DNA from: Victivallales bacterium
GTDB lineage: Bacteria > Verrucomicrobiota > Lentisphaeria > Victivallales > Victivallaceae
Length of the DNA: 9,345 nt
Direction of reading: 5' to 3'
NCBI GenBank assembly: GCA_019038735.1
Contig: JAHOYW010000344.1
Span: 1 to 9,345, forward strand
Of the stretch, positions 1-6,305 are shown one piece after another. The notes beneath the pieces are model-generated. The model searched no databases and was not told the origin of the DNA. It saw nothing but the letters and a program-made list of their open reading frames with translations. Within the stretch, counting starts at the first letter, position 1. The number at the start of each line of letters is the position of its first letter. A program made the translations under genes and the position numbers.

Positions 1-1
1 G

Positions 2-115
2 CTCAAAGGTGCTTGCGGCGGATGTCCAATGGCTACAGTTACACTCAAAGACGGTATAGAAAGAACTCTCAAAGAAGAAATTGATCCGGATATCGTCGTT
101 GAAAGAGCGCTGTAA
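2..115 (+). CDS. NifU-like Fe-S cluster scaffold, C-terminal fragment (gene starts before the window)
   Basis: The first 37 codons read as an open frame ending in TAA at 113-115. The fragment begins LKGACGGCPM and ends DIVVERAL. The motif G-A-C-x-x-C-P is the hallmark of the NifU C-terminal (Nfu) domain, in which the CxxC pair from two subunits holds a [4Fe-4S] cluster for transfer to apo-proteins. The rest of the gene lies left of the window, so it is unclear whether this is a stand-alone Nfu domain of about 75-100 residues or the end of a longer protein. No clear T-tailed terminator follows the stop. Family assignment is confident from the CxxC context; the exact ortholog is not decidable. 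Confidence 0.8.
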   Translation, partial: LKGACGGCPMATVTLKDGIERTLKEEIDPDIVVERAL

Positions 116-403
116 GTAAAAAAACTAATTGGAACCGACGTATCGGCTCGGTGCTTATACTAATTTACTCTTCGAAAAAGATATGCGCCAAAAAGTAGTT
201 GCAGGAGCAGCTTGCTCCGCAACGTGGAAACTTTGACTAGAGCATAGCTTTCGAGCGGTCAAACATTAATGTCGCGGAGCAAGGCTGCTCTCGCGACTAC
301 TATAAAGTCAACAGAACAAGTATTAAATTGGTATTAAGCGGTATTTTGTTGCACAATAAATCAAATCAATTTTCGATTTTTTTATTTCTAATAGGACTTC
401 AAA
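116..403. other. Intergenic region with a REP-like hairpin pair
   Basis: No gene is supported in these 288 bases. The first part holds a small hairpin candidate (ACCGA at 134-138 against TCGGT at 148-152) with no T-run after it on the plus strand, so it is not a convincing terminator. The middle holds the two-hairpin repeat described separately at 195-300. The last 100 bases are AT-rich and lead into hslO. They must hold its promoter if the gene is transcribed independently, but I found no -35/-10 pair good enough to call. Confidence 0.6.
195..300. repeat. REP/BIME-like pair of inverted palindromes
   Basis: Two GC-rich palindromic units lie head to head in AT-rich DNA. Unit 1 (198-223) folds as GTTGC, bulged A, GGAGCA, loop GCT, TGCTCC, GCAAC. 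Unit 2 (271-297) folds as GTCGCG, GAGCA, loop AGGC, TGCTC, bulged T, CGCGAC. With flanking GTA (195-197) and TAC (298-300), unit 2 is nearly the reverse complement of unit 1, so the whole 106 bp can also form one long imperfect stem. Between them TTTGAC (232-237) pairs with GTCAAA (258-263). Compensated differences between the arms (A-T in unit 1 where unit 2 has G-C) suggest the folded form matters. This layout matches bacterial REP/BIME elements; the family itself is not recognised. Confidence 0.7.
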
Positions 404-1276
404 ATGAATGAAACTGATTTTTTAATCAGGGGTATGCTGCAAAAGGAAAATATTCGTTTTTCTTTTGCGGACACGACCTGCACAGTTACTAAAGGTGTCA
501 AAATCCATGACACTGATCCAGTCGCGTCTAAGATTTTTGCGGAAGCCCTGACCAGTGCGGCATTATTAAGTCCTTTACTGGAAACTTCAGAAAAATATTC
601 TATCCGCTGGGATTATCCACATGGAGAGCTGCAAGGCATTATTGCCGATGTGAATGCCTCAAATGATGTTCGCGGACTTATTAAACAAGCTTATTTGATG
701 GACAAGCCCCACAGCGAAGATGACATTTTCGGTAAACAAGATGGTTTTATTGCGATTACCAAGTCTAAAGACGGCAAAATTTTAAATTCCGGTAAAAGCC
801 GTGCTGGACTGGCAAATCCTGCTGGCGATGCTGGATTTTTCTTTTCCGTCAGCGATCAGATCGAAACTGAAATAGTTGTTGCTGTAAGTTTTAACGCTGA
901 CCCGCTCAAACCTATCAAGCGCTGTTGCGGATTAATGCTTCAGGCAATGCCGAATTGTGATTTAAACTTGCTTGAAACTTACCGTAATCGTATGAATTTA
1001 GATGAATTCCGCGACTTACTTTTATTGGAAATACCGATTGAAAAACAATTATGGACACTTCTGGAATTTATCTCTAGAGAAAAGGATAATATTGTCTATG
1101 AGTTCGGTGCTTCTCCGGGTTTCACCTGTTCATGCAGTAAAGCCAAAATGAAACAAGCCCTAACAACATTAGGCAAAGATGAACTGGAAAAGATATTCCA
1201 GGAAAGTGATACAAGTCCAAAAATAAGCTGTCAATTCTGCCATAAGCAATATTCCTTTAAAAAATCAGAGCTATAA
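404..1276 (+). CDS. hslO: Hsp33 redox-regulated molecular chaperone
   Basis: This 290-residue protein matches Hsp33, the cytoplasmic holdase chaperone activated when oxidative stress oxidises its zinc-binding cysteines. The N-terminal domain carries family-typical stretches such as the segment around residues 49-56 (LTSAALLS) and the G-x-L-x-G-I region near 74-78. The C-terminal redox switch is complete: Cys242-Ser-Cys244, then 31 residues, then Cys276-Gln-Phe-Cys279, within the known CxC-X27-32-CxxC spacing. Length is normal for the family (about 290). A modest AGGA ribosome binding site (393-396) lies 7 nt before the ATG. The gene faces purC across a shared terminator region and is probably a single-gene unit. 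Activity is expected to be switched after translation by oxidation and unfolding. Nothing looks truncated. Confidence 0.96.
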   Translation: MNETDFLIRGMLQKENIRFSFADTTCTVTKGVKIHDTDPVASKIFAEALTSAALLSPLLETSEKYSIRWDYPHGELQGIIADVNASNDVRGLIKQAYLMDKPHSEDDIFGKQDGFIAITKSKDGKILNSGKSRAGLANPAGDAGFFFSVSDQIETEIVVAVSFNADPLKPIKRCCGLMLQAMPNCDLNLLETYRNRMNLDEFRDLLLLEIPIEKQLWTLLEFISREKDNIVYEFGASPGFTCSCSKAKMKQALTTLGKDELEKIFQESDTSPKISCQFCHKQYSFKKSEL

Positions 1277-1312
1277 TTCATTATTATTTTTACTAGCCTT
1301 ATGTGTGGGAGC

Positions 1313-1350
1313 AAAAAAATAGTGCCGCTTTAATTCTAAAACGGCACTAT
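1313..1350 (-). terminator. Rho-independent terminator of purC, possibly serving hslO too
   Basis: A 9-bp perfect stem (ATAGTGCCG at 1319-1327 with CGGCACTAT at 1342-1350) encloses a 14-nt loop that can pair further through TTT/AAA. On the minus strand the stem is followed by seven T residues (A-run at 1313-1319), the classic intrinsic terminator, 25 nt beyond the purC stop. On the plus strand the stem is followed by only an AT-rich tract, so termination of hslO here is possible but weaker. Confidence 0.85.
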
Positions 1351-1374
1351 ATATATTTATATGAAGATTTTTTA

Positions 1375-2271
1375 CTAAAAGTTTTCGCCTGTGATAGCTT
1401 TATATGCTTCCAGATATTTTTCTGTTGTTTTTTCCACAACATGTTTTGGAAGTACAGGTCCCGGCGCGACTTTTCCCCAATCCAGAGTTTCGAGATAATC
1501 GCGGACATATTGTTTATCATAACTTTCAGGACTACAGCCGACTTCGTATTTATCAGCAGGCCAGAAACGGCTTGAGTCAGGAGTCAGAACTTCATCAATC
1601 AGGATAATTTTGCCATTATATACTCCAAATTCAAATTTGGTATCAGCTAGGATAATGCCTTTAGTCTTGGCAAAATCATGAGCTTTAGTATATATTTTCA
1701 TAGATAATTCTTTAACTTCATCAGCCATTTCCTGACCTAGTATTTCTACGGTCTGTTCAAATGAAATAGCTTCGTCATGCAAGCCTTGCTCAGCTTTAGT
1801 TGAAGGTGTGAATAATACTTCATCAAGCTTTTCAGCTTGACGATAGCCTGGACGCAGTTTAATACCTGATACTTCACCAGTATTCTGATAATCTTTCCAG
1901 CCGCTGCCGATAAGATAACCGCGAACAATACATTCCACGGAGAGCGGATTAGCTTTTTTAACAATCATTGACCGTCCCTGCAGGTCTTTAGCGTATTTGA
2001 CTAATTCCGGGCGTGTAGTAACATCGACAGAGATAAGATGATTCTCTACAAAACCCATCATTTCAAACCAGAATAAGGAAACTCTAGTAAGAACTTCACC
2101 TTTACATGGAATACCATTGGGCATAACAACATCAAATGCGCTTAAGCGGTCACTGGCAACGAACAAAAGGCTGTCGCCCAAGTCATAAATATCGCGAACT
2201 TTGCCACGATTAAGTAATTTAATTCCTTCCAATTCACACTGAATTAAAGCTCCATTTTCGTCGTACTTCAT
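1375..2271 (-). CDS. purC: Phosphoribosylaminoimidazole-succinocarboxamide (SAICAR) synthase
   Basis: The 298-residue protein joins CAIR and aspartate with ATP to form SAICAR (EC 6.3.2.6) in de novo purine synthesis, in the cytoplasm. Family motifs appear in order: RGKVRD (22-27, ATP-binding loop), SDRLSAFDV (40-48), VRGYL-x-GSGW (116-125), FTPSTKAEQGLHDE (154-167), LADTKFEFG (208-216) and DEVLTPDSSRFW (226-237). The length of about 300 fits the longer SAICAR synthase subfamily rather than the roughly 237-residue E. coli type. A GGAGA ribosome binding site (2278-2282) lies 6 nt before the ATG. A perfect TATAAT on the minus strand (2318-2323) sits at the edge of the rplU terminator and could be the -10 box, though no good -35 is seen. 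No other pur gene is adjacent, so the gene appears to stand alone. Confidence 0.97.
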   Translation of the reverse strand: MKYDENGALIQCELEGIKLLNRGKVRDIYDLGDSLLFVASDRLSAFDVVMPNGIPCKGEVLTRVSLFWFEMMGFVENHLISVDVTTRPELVKYAKDLQGRSMIVKKANPLSVECIVRGYLIGSGWKDYQNTGEVSGIKLRPGYRQAEKLDEVLFTPSTKAEQGLHDEAISFEQTVEILGQEMADEVKELSMKIYTKAHDFAKTKGIILADTKFEFGVYNGKIILIDEVLTPDSSRFWPADKYEVGCSPESYDKQYVRDYLETLDWGKVAPGPVLPKHVVEKTTEKYLEAYKAITGENF

Positions 2272-2320
2272 GCTGATTCTCCATTTTTGTGTTTTATTTT
2301 ATGTGCGGGCTCGTAAAATT

Positions 2321-2358
2321 ATAAAAAAAATGGCTCGCAGCTATTAGCCGGAACCATT
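2321..2358 (-). terminator. Rho-independent terminator of rplU
   Basis: Read on the minus strand, AATGGTT pairs with AGCCATT (plus-strand arms 2352-2358 and 2329-2335, one T-G wobble), with a smaller GCT-AAT-AGC hairpin inside. Eight T residues follow (A-run 2323-2330). It lies 20 nt past the rplU stop and separates rplU from purC. Confidence 0.8.
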
Positions 2359-2377
2359 ATCAAATCTATAAATAAAA

Positions 2378-2692
2378 TTATGCGTTAATAGCAGAAATTT
2401 TAATTTTTGTCAGGCTTTGACGATGTCCGACTTTACGACGGTAGCCTTTACGTTTTTTCATTTTGAAAGCAATTAATTTAGGTCCGCGATATTGATCTAA
2501 TATTTCAGCTTCAACTTTAGCGCCTTCAATTAATGGAGTACCAACCTTTAAGTTTTCACCTTCTTCGCCAATTGCGAGAATTTCAGAAAAAGTTAATTTA
2601 CTGCCAGCTTCGCCTTCTAATTTTTCAACATCAACGATATCATCGTTTTTTACTTTATACTGCTTTCCACCAGTTTTGATAATTGCGTACAT
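2378..2692 (-). CDS. rplU: 50S ribosomal protein L21
   Basis: This 104-residue protein has the full L21 pattern: the N-terminal MYAIIKTGGKQYKV block, the central VGTPLIEGAKVEAEIL strand region (50-65) and the basic RNA-contacting KKRKGYRRKVGHRQ segment (79-92). L21 binds 23S rRNA in the large subunit. Length is normal (about 103). A strong AGGAG (2702-2706) lies 9 nt before the ATG. In most bacteria rplU is followed immediately by rpmA (L27), often then obg. Here a terminator and then purC follow, so the usual pair is broken. The 142-nt upstream gap is very AT-rich and probably holds the promoter, but no clear consensus pair was found. I also saw no obvious L21 leader structure. Confidence 0.97.
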   Translation of the reverse strand: MYAIIKTGGKQYKVKNDDIVDVEKLEGEAGSKLTFSEILAIGEEGENLKVGTPLIEGAKVEAEILDQYRGPKLIAFKMKKRKGYRRKVGHRQSLTKIKISAINA

Positions 2693-2834
2693 TTTATAAT
2701 GCTCCTATGAATTTTGTATATATATAAATCAAATAAAAATTTAATTCTAGCTTTTTATAAACAGCGAAATGTACAATATACGTTTTCTACTCAGATGCAA
2801 ATTTTATAAGTAAAAATATAAGATTTTTATTTTT

Positions 2835-3290
2835 TCAACGTTTATTCTCTGTAGTTTTGCTCTTTCTCCTTAAATCATCAAAGTCAGTTGCTTCAATTTT
2901 TATATGTTTTTGGAAAGGATTTACTCTTTTTTTACTAATTTTATAAATGTGTTTAGATATTGACATTTTCCACATTGCTTTATCAGTTAAAAATTCACCG
3001 CTGTAAACAAAATTTATTGTTTTATTCTTTAATTCCCAGCTCATTGTCATTTTGCCCTGCCGCGGACCACTATATAAAACTTTTACTTCCGGCATGGTTT
3101 TACTAATAATATCCGCTTCCGCCGCACTAGCGAACTTTTTATTCTTTTTCATCTTAGTAATAGTATAGCGAGCCATATCAATTATAGTAAGCTTTTCTGA
3201 TTCACTTAATTTCCCTGAATCCAGATTTACACTAGTACATCCGCACAAAAATAAAACACTTGTCGCTAAAGATAAAATTATTTTACCCAT
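2835..3290 (-). CDS. Small predicted lipoprotein of unknown function
   Basis: The protein (151 residues from this start) opens with MGKIILSLATSVLFLCGC, a short basic start, a hydrophobic core and a lipobox-like L-C-G-Cys with Cys18 as the likely lipidation site. It is therefore predicted to be exported and anchored in a membrane. The mature part is hydrophilic. It begins with a helical, lysine-rich segment, continues with a probable beta-rich part (about residues 70-125, with a KMTMSWELKNKTINFVYSG stretch) and ends in a basic tail (DLRRKSKTTENKR). A near-perfect AAGGAGGT site (3298-3305) sits 7 nt before the ATG at 3290. An in-frame ATG at 3353 would put a poor hydrophobic leader before the signal and overlap the NIF3 gene by 44 nt, so it was not chosen. 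The gene starts 19 nt after the NIF3 stop and is probably its operon partner. I do not recognise the family. Confidence 0.8.
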   Translation of the reverse strand: MGKIILSLATSVLFLCGCTSVNLDSGKLSESEKLTIIDMARYTITKMKKNKKFASAAEADIISKTMPEVKVLYSGPRQGKMTMSWELKNKTINFVYSGEFLTDKAMWKMSISKHIYKISKKRVNPFQKHIKIEATDFDDLRRKSKTTENKR

Positions 3291-3297
3291 AAAAAAT

Positions 3298-3305
3298 ACC
3301 TCCTT
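3298..3305 (-). promoter_or_regulatory. Strong Shine-Dalgarno site fixing the lipoprotein start
   Basis: On the minus strand this reads AAGGAGGT, nearly the full anti-16S complement, 7 nt before the ATG at 3290. It lies in the short gap after the NIF3 stop and decides between the 151- and 172-residue versions of the lipoprotein. Confidence 0.85.
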
Positions 3306-3309
3306 AAAG

Positions 3310-4074
3310 TTATAAACCAGTTGGAATATCAATAAATTCGCAATCAATCGCAAATTCTTTCTTAATTTCGTTCATTACTGCTTTCACTCCGGGAATTTCA
3401 GAATAATAATGCCCAAGCTCTATTAACGTCATAGCGCTTTCCTTGACAACATGATACATCATATGAGTCATTTCTCCGGTGATATAACAATCCATTCCTT
3501 CATCTATACATGCGATGAGTCCATCCAAGCCACCGCCGCCAGAAATAATCCCTACTTTGTTCAGTTTCTTATCAATTTTGCCAAAAATCTTAGCTTTACA
3601 GCCCAGTTCTGTTTCAAATTTTTCCGCAAGCTGTTCAGCTAAACATGCTTCCGGCAAAACTCCGCCGCAGGCAAGCTCACAGCCATTATAGTTAGCAAAA
3701 CTATAAGTCTGCCGCAATTTTATCATTGCCGCCAGTAAAGCATTATGCCCTAATTGGCGATGGGCGTCAAGCGGTAAATGTGCCGCGTAAAGAGAAATTC
3801 CATTATTAAACAACAATTCCAGTCGAGATGCGGTAATACCGGTAAAACGCCGGGGTTCACTCCGCCAGCTTATGCCATGATGAACAAACACAAAATCCGC
3901 TTGTTCAGCCAATGCCGCCTCAAACAATTCCTGACACGCGTCAACTCCGAAGACCGCTTTTTTAACGACTTCACCGGCTTCAACTTGTAATCCATTATTT
4001 GAAGAGTCATCTGGAATAGCCGATATATCTAGAAGTTCATCCAAATATTTTGTAATTTCTTTAAGCTGCGTCAT
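3310..4074 (-). CDS. NIF3/YbgI-family dinuclear metal-centre protein
   Basis: From the ATG at 4074 the protein has 254 residues, matching the short YbgI form (about 247) that lacks the extra central domain of longer NIF3 proteins. Visible landmarks are SSNNGLQV (24-31), FGVDAC (42-47), VHHGISW (64-70), YAAHLPLDAH (96-105) and the C-terminal GHYYSE (221-226). By analogy with YbgI structures the two metal ions should be held by His65, His66, Asp103, His222 and Glu226, all present. Members are cytoplasmic toroidal hexamers often annotated as GTP cyclohydrolase I type 2-like. The true cellular role is not settled. Start 4074 is preferred over 4122 because GGAGG (4081-4085) lies 6 nt upstream and NIF3 proteins begin in this way. 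It overlaps the upstream membrane-protein gene by 14 nt, indicating translational coupling, and precedes the lipoprotein gene. Confidence 0.92.
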   Translation of the reverse strand: MTQLKEITKYLDELLDISAIPDDSSNNGLQVEAGEVVKKAVFGVDACQELFEAALAEQADFVFVHHGISWRSEPRRFTGITASRLELLFNNGISLYAAHLPLDAHRQLGHNALLAAMIKLRQTYSFANYNGCELACGGVLPEACLAEQLAEKFETELGCKAKIFGKIDKKLNKVGIISGGGGLDGLIACIDEGMDCYITGEMTHMMYHVVKESAMTLIELGHYYSEIPGVKAVMNEIKKEFAIDCEFIDIPTGL

Positions 4075-5035
4075 TTTCCCCCTCCAACTCTTCAGTTTCC
4101 GCTTCACCGCTATGAATAACAAAACGATGCTGTATAAGTTTCCAGTTTAATTCAGAGCTGGCTTTTTTTTGCACGAATCGTCTAAATGCTTCAGGAGATG
4201 CCAAAAGAGATATCTCCTTCACATTATGCCAATTACAGCGAAATAAAATCGCCGACGCATCTGCGAAGCCAAAAGCTATTAATTTAGAACAAGCTCTAAA
4301 GAACACCACTCTGCCAATATTATTACGTATAAGCAGAAAAGCTGGATATGACAGAGCAAATATCCAAAATGGCCAGCTCGGATAATCGTATGTGCTAAAA
4401 GTTTTTATCATTTGCGCCACAAGAAGAATTATAGTCGGTAACAGAAATAATATAGCATCATGTTTATAGATAAAACAATTTCCCATATAACGTCTAAGCT
4501 TACTTGGCGCGGTCTGATAGGCGAAAAATTCTTCAAGCATATTATCATTAATCACATGACGTGCGGTATGGCACAATTCGTGAGCTAAAAGTTCACGCCG
4601 GTCATAAATAAACCATTTAGACTTATTCATAAAATTTGCACGAATCAGAAAAACCGTCAGAAGCTGTTCCGTATCCGAGAGGGCACAACCACCCCAAAGT
4701 AATCCAACATCTTTCGACATGAAAAAACCTGGAGCCCAGTTGATTGAGAAACGATAATAGTGCTCGGTAAGCTTGCCGGCTTCCTCTATAATCTCAATTG
4801 GAATACGTTTATCTTTACAAACAATTATGCCGTCAAAGATTTCAACTTCATCCGCACCTTGTTCCAGTTTTAGTTCAAAATCCTTTAAAACATCGAATAA
4901 CTTCAATAAACGTTGACGAAAATCCTCAAATTTCTCATCTGGACCAAGCAAAAAGCCTAAGCTGTCCAAATAAGCTAAGTTTATTAAATTATCTTCTGTA
5001 AGTTCTTCCAAATATGCTCGATCAAACGGCAGCAT
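4061..5035 (-). CDS. Predicted membrane protein with a HELCH zinc-metalloprotease-like motif
   Basis: I do not recognise a named family. The 324-residue product has a soluble N-terminal region, then LLAHELCHTARH with H152-E153-x-x-H156, the zincin catalytic signature. Acidic residues follow in EEFFAY (E168/E169), at a spacing compatible with a gluzincin-like third ligand. Two hydrophobic segments follow, about 193-213 (DAILFLLPTIILLVAQ) and 221-236 (WPFWIFALSYPAFLLI), and then a mixed C-terminal domain. There is no signal peptide, so the motif is probably on the cytoplasmic face if the two segments form a hairpin. This is inference. ATG 5035 is chosen over an in-frame TTG at 5041 because AAAGGAA (5044-5050) is well spaced for the ATG and too close for the TTG. 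It is first in an operon with NIF3 and the lipoprotein. Protease activity is predicted from the motif alone. Confidence 0.8.
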   Translation of the reverse strand: MLPFDRAYLEELTEDNLINLAYLDSLGFLLGPDEKFEDFRQRLLKLFDVLKDFELKLEQGADEVEIFDGIIVCKDKRIPIEIIEEAGKLTEHYYRFSINWAPGFFMSKDVGLLWGGCALSDTEQLLTVFLIRANFMNKSKWFIYDRRELLAHELCHTARHVINDNMLEEFFAYQTAPSKLRRYMGNCFIYKHDAILFLLPTIILLVAQMIKTFSTYDYPSWPFWIFALSYPAFLLIRNNIGRVVFFRACSKLIAFGFADASAILFRCNWHNVKEISLLASPEAFRRFVQKKASSELNWKLIQHRFVIHSGEAETEELEGENDAA

Positions 5036-5043
5036 TTTCAATA

Positions 5044-5050
5044 TTCCTTT
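5044..5050 (-). promoter_or_regulatory. Ribosome binding site choosing the ATG over the TTG start
   Basis: On the minus strand this reads AAAGGAA. Its AGGA core lies 9 nt before the ATG at 5035 but only 3 nt before the in-frame TTG at 5041, so the ATG is the better start for the HELCH protein. Confidence 0.6.
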
Positions 5051-5069
5051 AAGCTATACATATCAAAGA

Positions 5070-5196
5070 CTCGTGCGAAATGCAAAATTTCACACGAGAG
5101 TTTTAAGTTTTAAGGGTTAAGTTTTTAAACTCAAAAAACTGATTACTGCACCCTGATTACTGATTCCTTAAGTGCGAAATCTTATATTTCGCACGA
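5070..5196. repeat. Two-hairpin inverted-repeat element with internal short tandem repeats
   Basis: Hairpin 1 (5070-5098) has a 12-position stem, CTCGTGCGAAAT against ATTTCACACGAG, with one mismatch and loop GCAAA. Hairpin 2 (5172-5194) has a perfect 9-bp stem, GTGCGAAAT against ATTTCGCAC. The outer arms TCGTGCGAAAT (5071-5081) and ATTTCGCACGA (5186-5196) are perfect 11-bp reverse complements, so one large cruciform or stem is also possible. Between them are three heptamers TTTTAAG, TTTTAAG, GGTTAAG (5101-5121) and two copies of CTGATTACTG (5139-5148 and 5153-5162, 14-nt period). No T-run follows either hairpin, so it is not a standard terminator. The architecture resembles the 195-300 element, but the arm sequence differs. 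Confidence 0.7.
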
Positions 5197-5210
5197 CCCT
5201 ACTATACATA

Positions 5211-6254
5211 TCATTTTTGAGAACGTTTACTCCTGCCGCGGCGTTTTTTATTGCGCCGTCCATGATACTCTTTTTTATTATTATCAGGCTTATCTGTATT
5301 TTTAGTATCATCATTTGACTCAAGAACGGAATTAGTCTTCTCTTCAGGACGTTTATTGTTATTGTTGTTGTTAGGGCGCCTATTCTTATTCTGCTCTGTT
5401 CTTTTGGCGGGATGAACAGACTTTGCTTTGACTTTATACTTATCAGGATAAACTACCTGAATCTCACTGCATGCGCAATGTATAGTACTTCCAGAATCAT
5501 TTAGAACAACACTAACTTCCTGAGTCAATAAATTTCTGTCACAAATTTTTCCACGTCCTTCAGGGGACTCACACATATCTCCGCGGCGCGGCATAGTTTT
5601 TTCTAATTCAAGGTAGCCTTTATGTTCATATTTTAAACAACATTTCAATCTACCGCAAAAACCTGAAATCGTACTTGGAGTAAGGGATAAGTCCTGGTCT
5701 TTTGCCATGCGCACATTGATTGACGCGAAGTCCTTCAGGAAACGATTACAACAGAGTTGTTGCCCACAAATCCCTAGTCCTCCCTTCAATGCGGTTTCAT
5801 CTCTGACTCCGATCTGCCGCAGTTCAATGCGGGCATTAAAGGTTTTGGCTAAATCCTTAACCAATTGCCTAAAATCAATTCTCCCCTCAGCAGTGAACTG
5901 GATAATTATTAATTTTTTATCCAAGGAGAAATGAACATTAAGCAATTTCATATCAAGTTTGAGTTTATCAACAGCTTCCTGAGTGCTTCTCAGAGCGGAT
6001 TTCGCACGCATTTCATTTTCATGCGCCATGCTTTTATCATGAACCGTAGCTTTTCGTATAATTCGCGGAATTTCTTTATCTTTAGATGACTTATCAAGTG
6101 AAAAATCTTCTCCCACTTTCGCAATTTGTCCGTAGTCATTAAAAAAATCTTTATGAATAACGCAGTAGTCATTGGGCTTAAATGCTAAACTATCATCAGC
6201 CTTAGCTAAATATTTAGAGCCGTTATCTAATCTTATTGTATATATTATATCCAT
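5211..6254 (-). CDS. PSP1-domain protein, RicT/YaaT-like, with a basic low-complexity tail
   Basis: The first 285 or so residues of this 347-residue protein match the PSP1 C-terminal-region family: a PRIIRKAT start to the conserved core (63-70), LDMKLLNV (100-107), FTAEGRIDFRQLVKDLA (120-136) and RIELRQIGVRDE (142-153). The two cysteine blocks GICGQQLCC (161-169) and GFCGRLKCC (198-206) give Cys163, 168, 169, 200, 205 and 206. In Bacillus, RicT uses equivalent cysteines for Fe-S binding in the RicA-RicF-RicT complex, which affects RNA maturation. Whether that role applies here is inference, and no RicA or RicF gene is nearby. Residues about 286-347 form an extra tail with six Asn in a row (295-300) and an Arg/Lys-rich end (GRRNKKRRGRSKR), probably disordered and possibly RNA-binding. 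The Shine-Dalgarno is weak. A promoter at 6306-6333 suggests separate transcription from the HD gene. Confidence 0.9.
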   Translation of the reverse strand: MDIIYTIRLDNGSKYLAKADDSLAFKPNDYCVIHKDFFNDYGQIAKVGEDFSLDKSSKDKEIPRIIRKATVHDKSMAHENEMRAKSALRSTQEAVDKLKLDMKLLNVHFSLDKKLIIIQFTAEGRIDFRQLVKDLAKTFNARIELRQIGVRDETALKGGLGICGQQLCCNRFLKDFASINVRMAKDQDLSLTPSTISGFCGRLKCCLKYEHKGYLELEKTMPRRGDMCESPEGRGKICDRNLLTQEVSVVLNDSGSTIHCACSEIQVVYPDKYKVKAKSVHPAKRTEQNKNRRPNNNNNNKRPEEKTNSVLESNDDTKNTDKPDNNKKEYHGRRNKKRRGRSKRSQK

Positions 6255-6305
6255 AGTCTGGAATATTACCTTGTTTTAATTTCTATCATTGAGATATACC
6301 CACCT

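Noticed and set aside
134..152. Terminator for the NifU-like gene (ACCGA/TCGGT)
   Set aside because: The stem is 5 bp and no T-run follows on the plus strand.
1303..1607. Two overlapping plus-strand open frames (90 and 67 residues)
   Set aside because: They lie antisense to purC, lack family motifs and are explained as shadows of the purC reading frame.
2810..2834. AT-only hairpin after the lipoprotein gene (AAAAAT/ATTTTT)
   Set aside because: The 6-bp stem has no GC pair and lies in a homopolymer-rich tract, so it is too weak to call a terminator.
3291..3353. N-terminal extension of the lipoprotein to an ATG at 3353
   Set aside because: It overlaps the NIF3 gene and destroys the signal-peptide layout, and the strong ribosome site lies just before 3290.
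4075..4122. 16-residue N-terminal extension of the NIF3 protein
   Set aside because: It lies deep in the upstream gene, does not resemble NIF3 N-termini, and GGAGG is placed for the ATG at 4074.
5036..5041. TTG start two codons before the chosen ATG of the HELCH protein
   Set aside because: The ribosome site would be only 3 nt from the TTG but 9 nt from the ATG.
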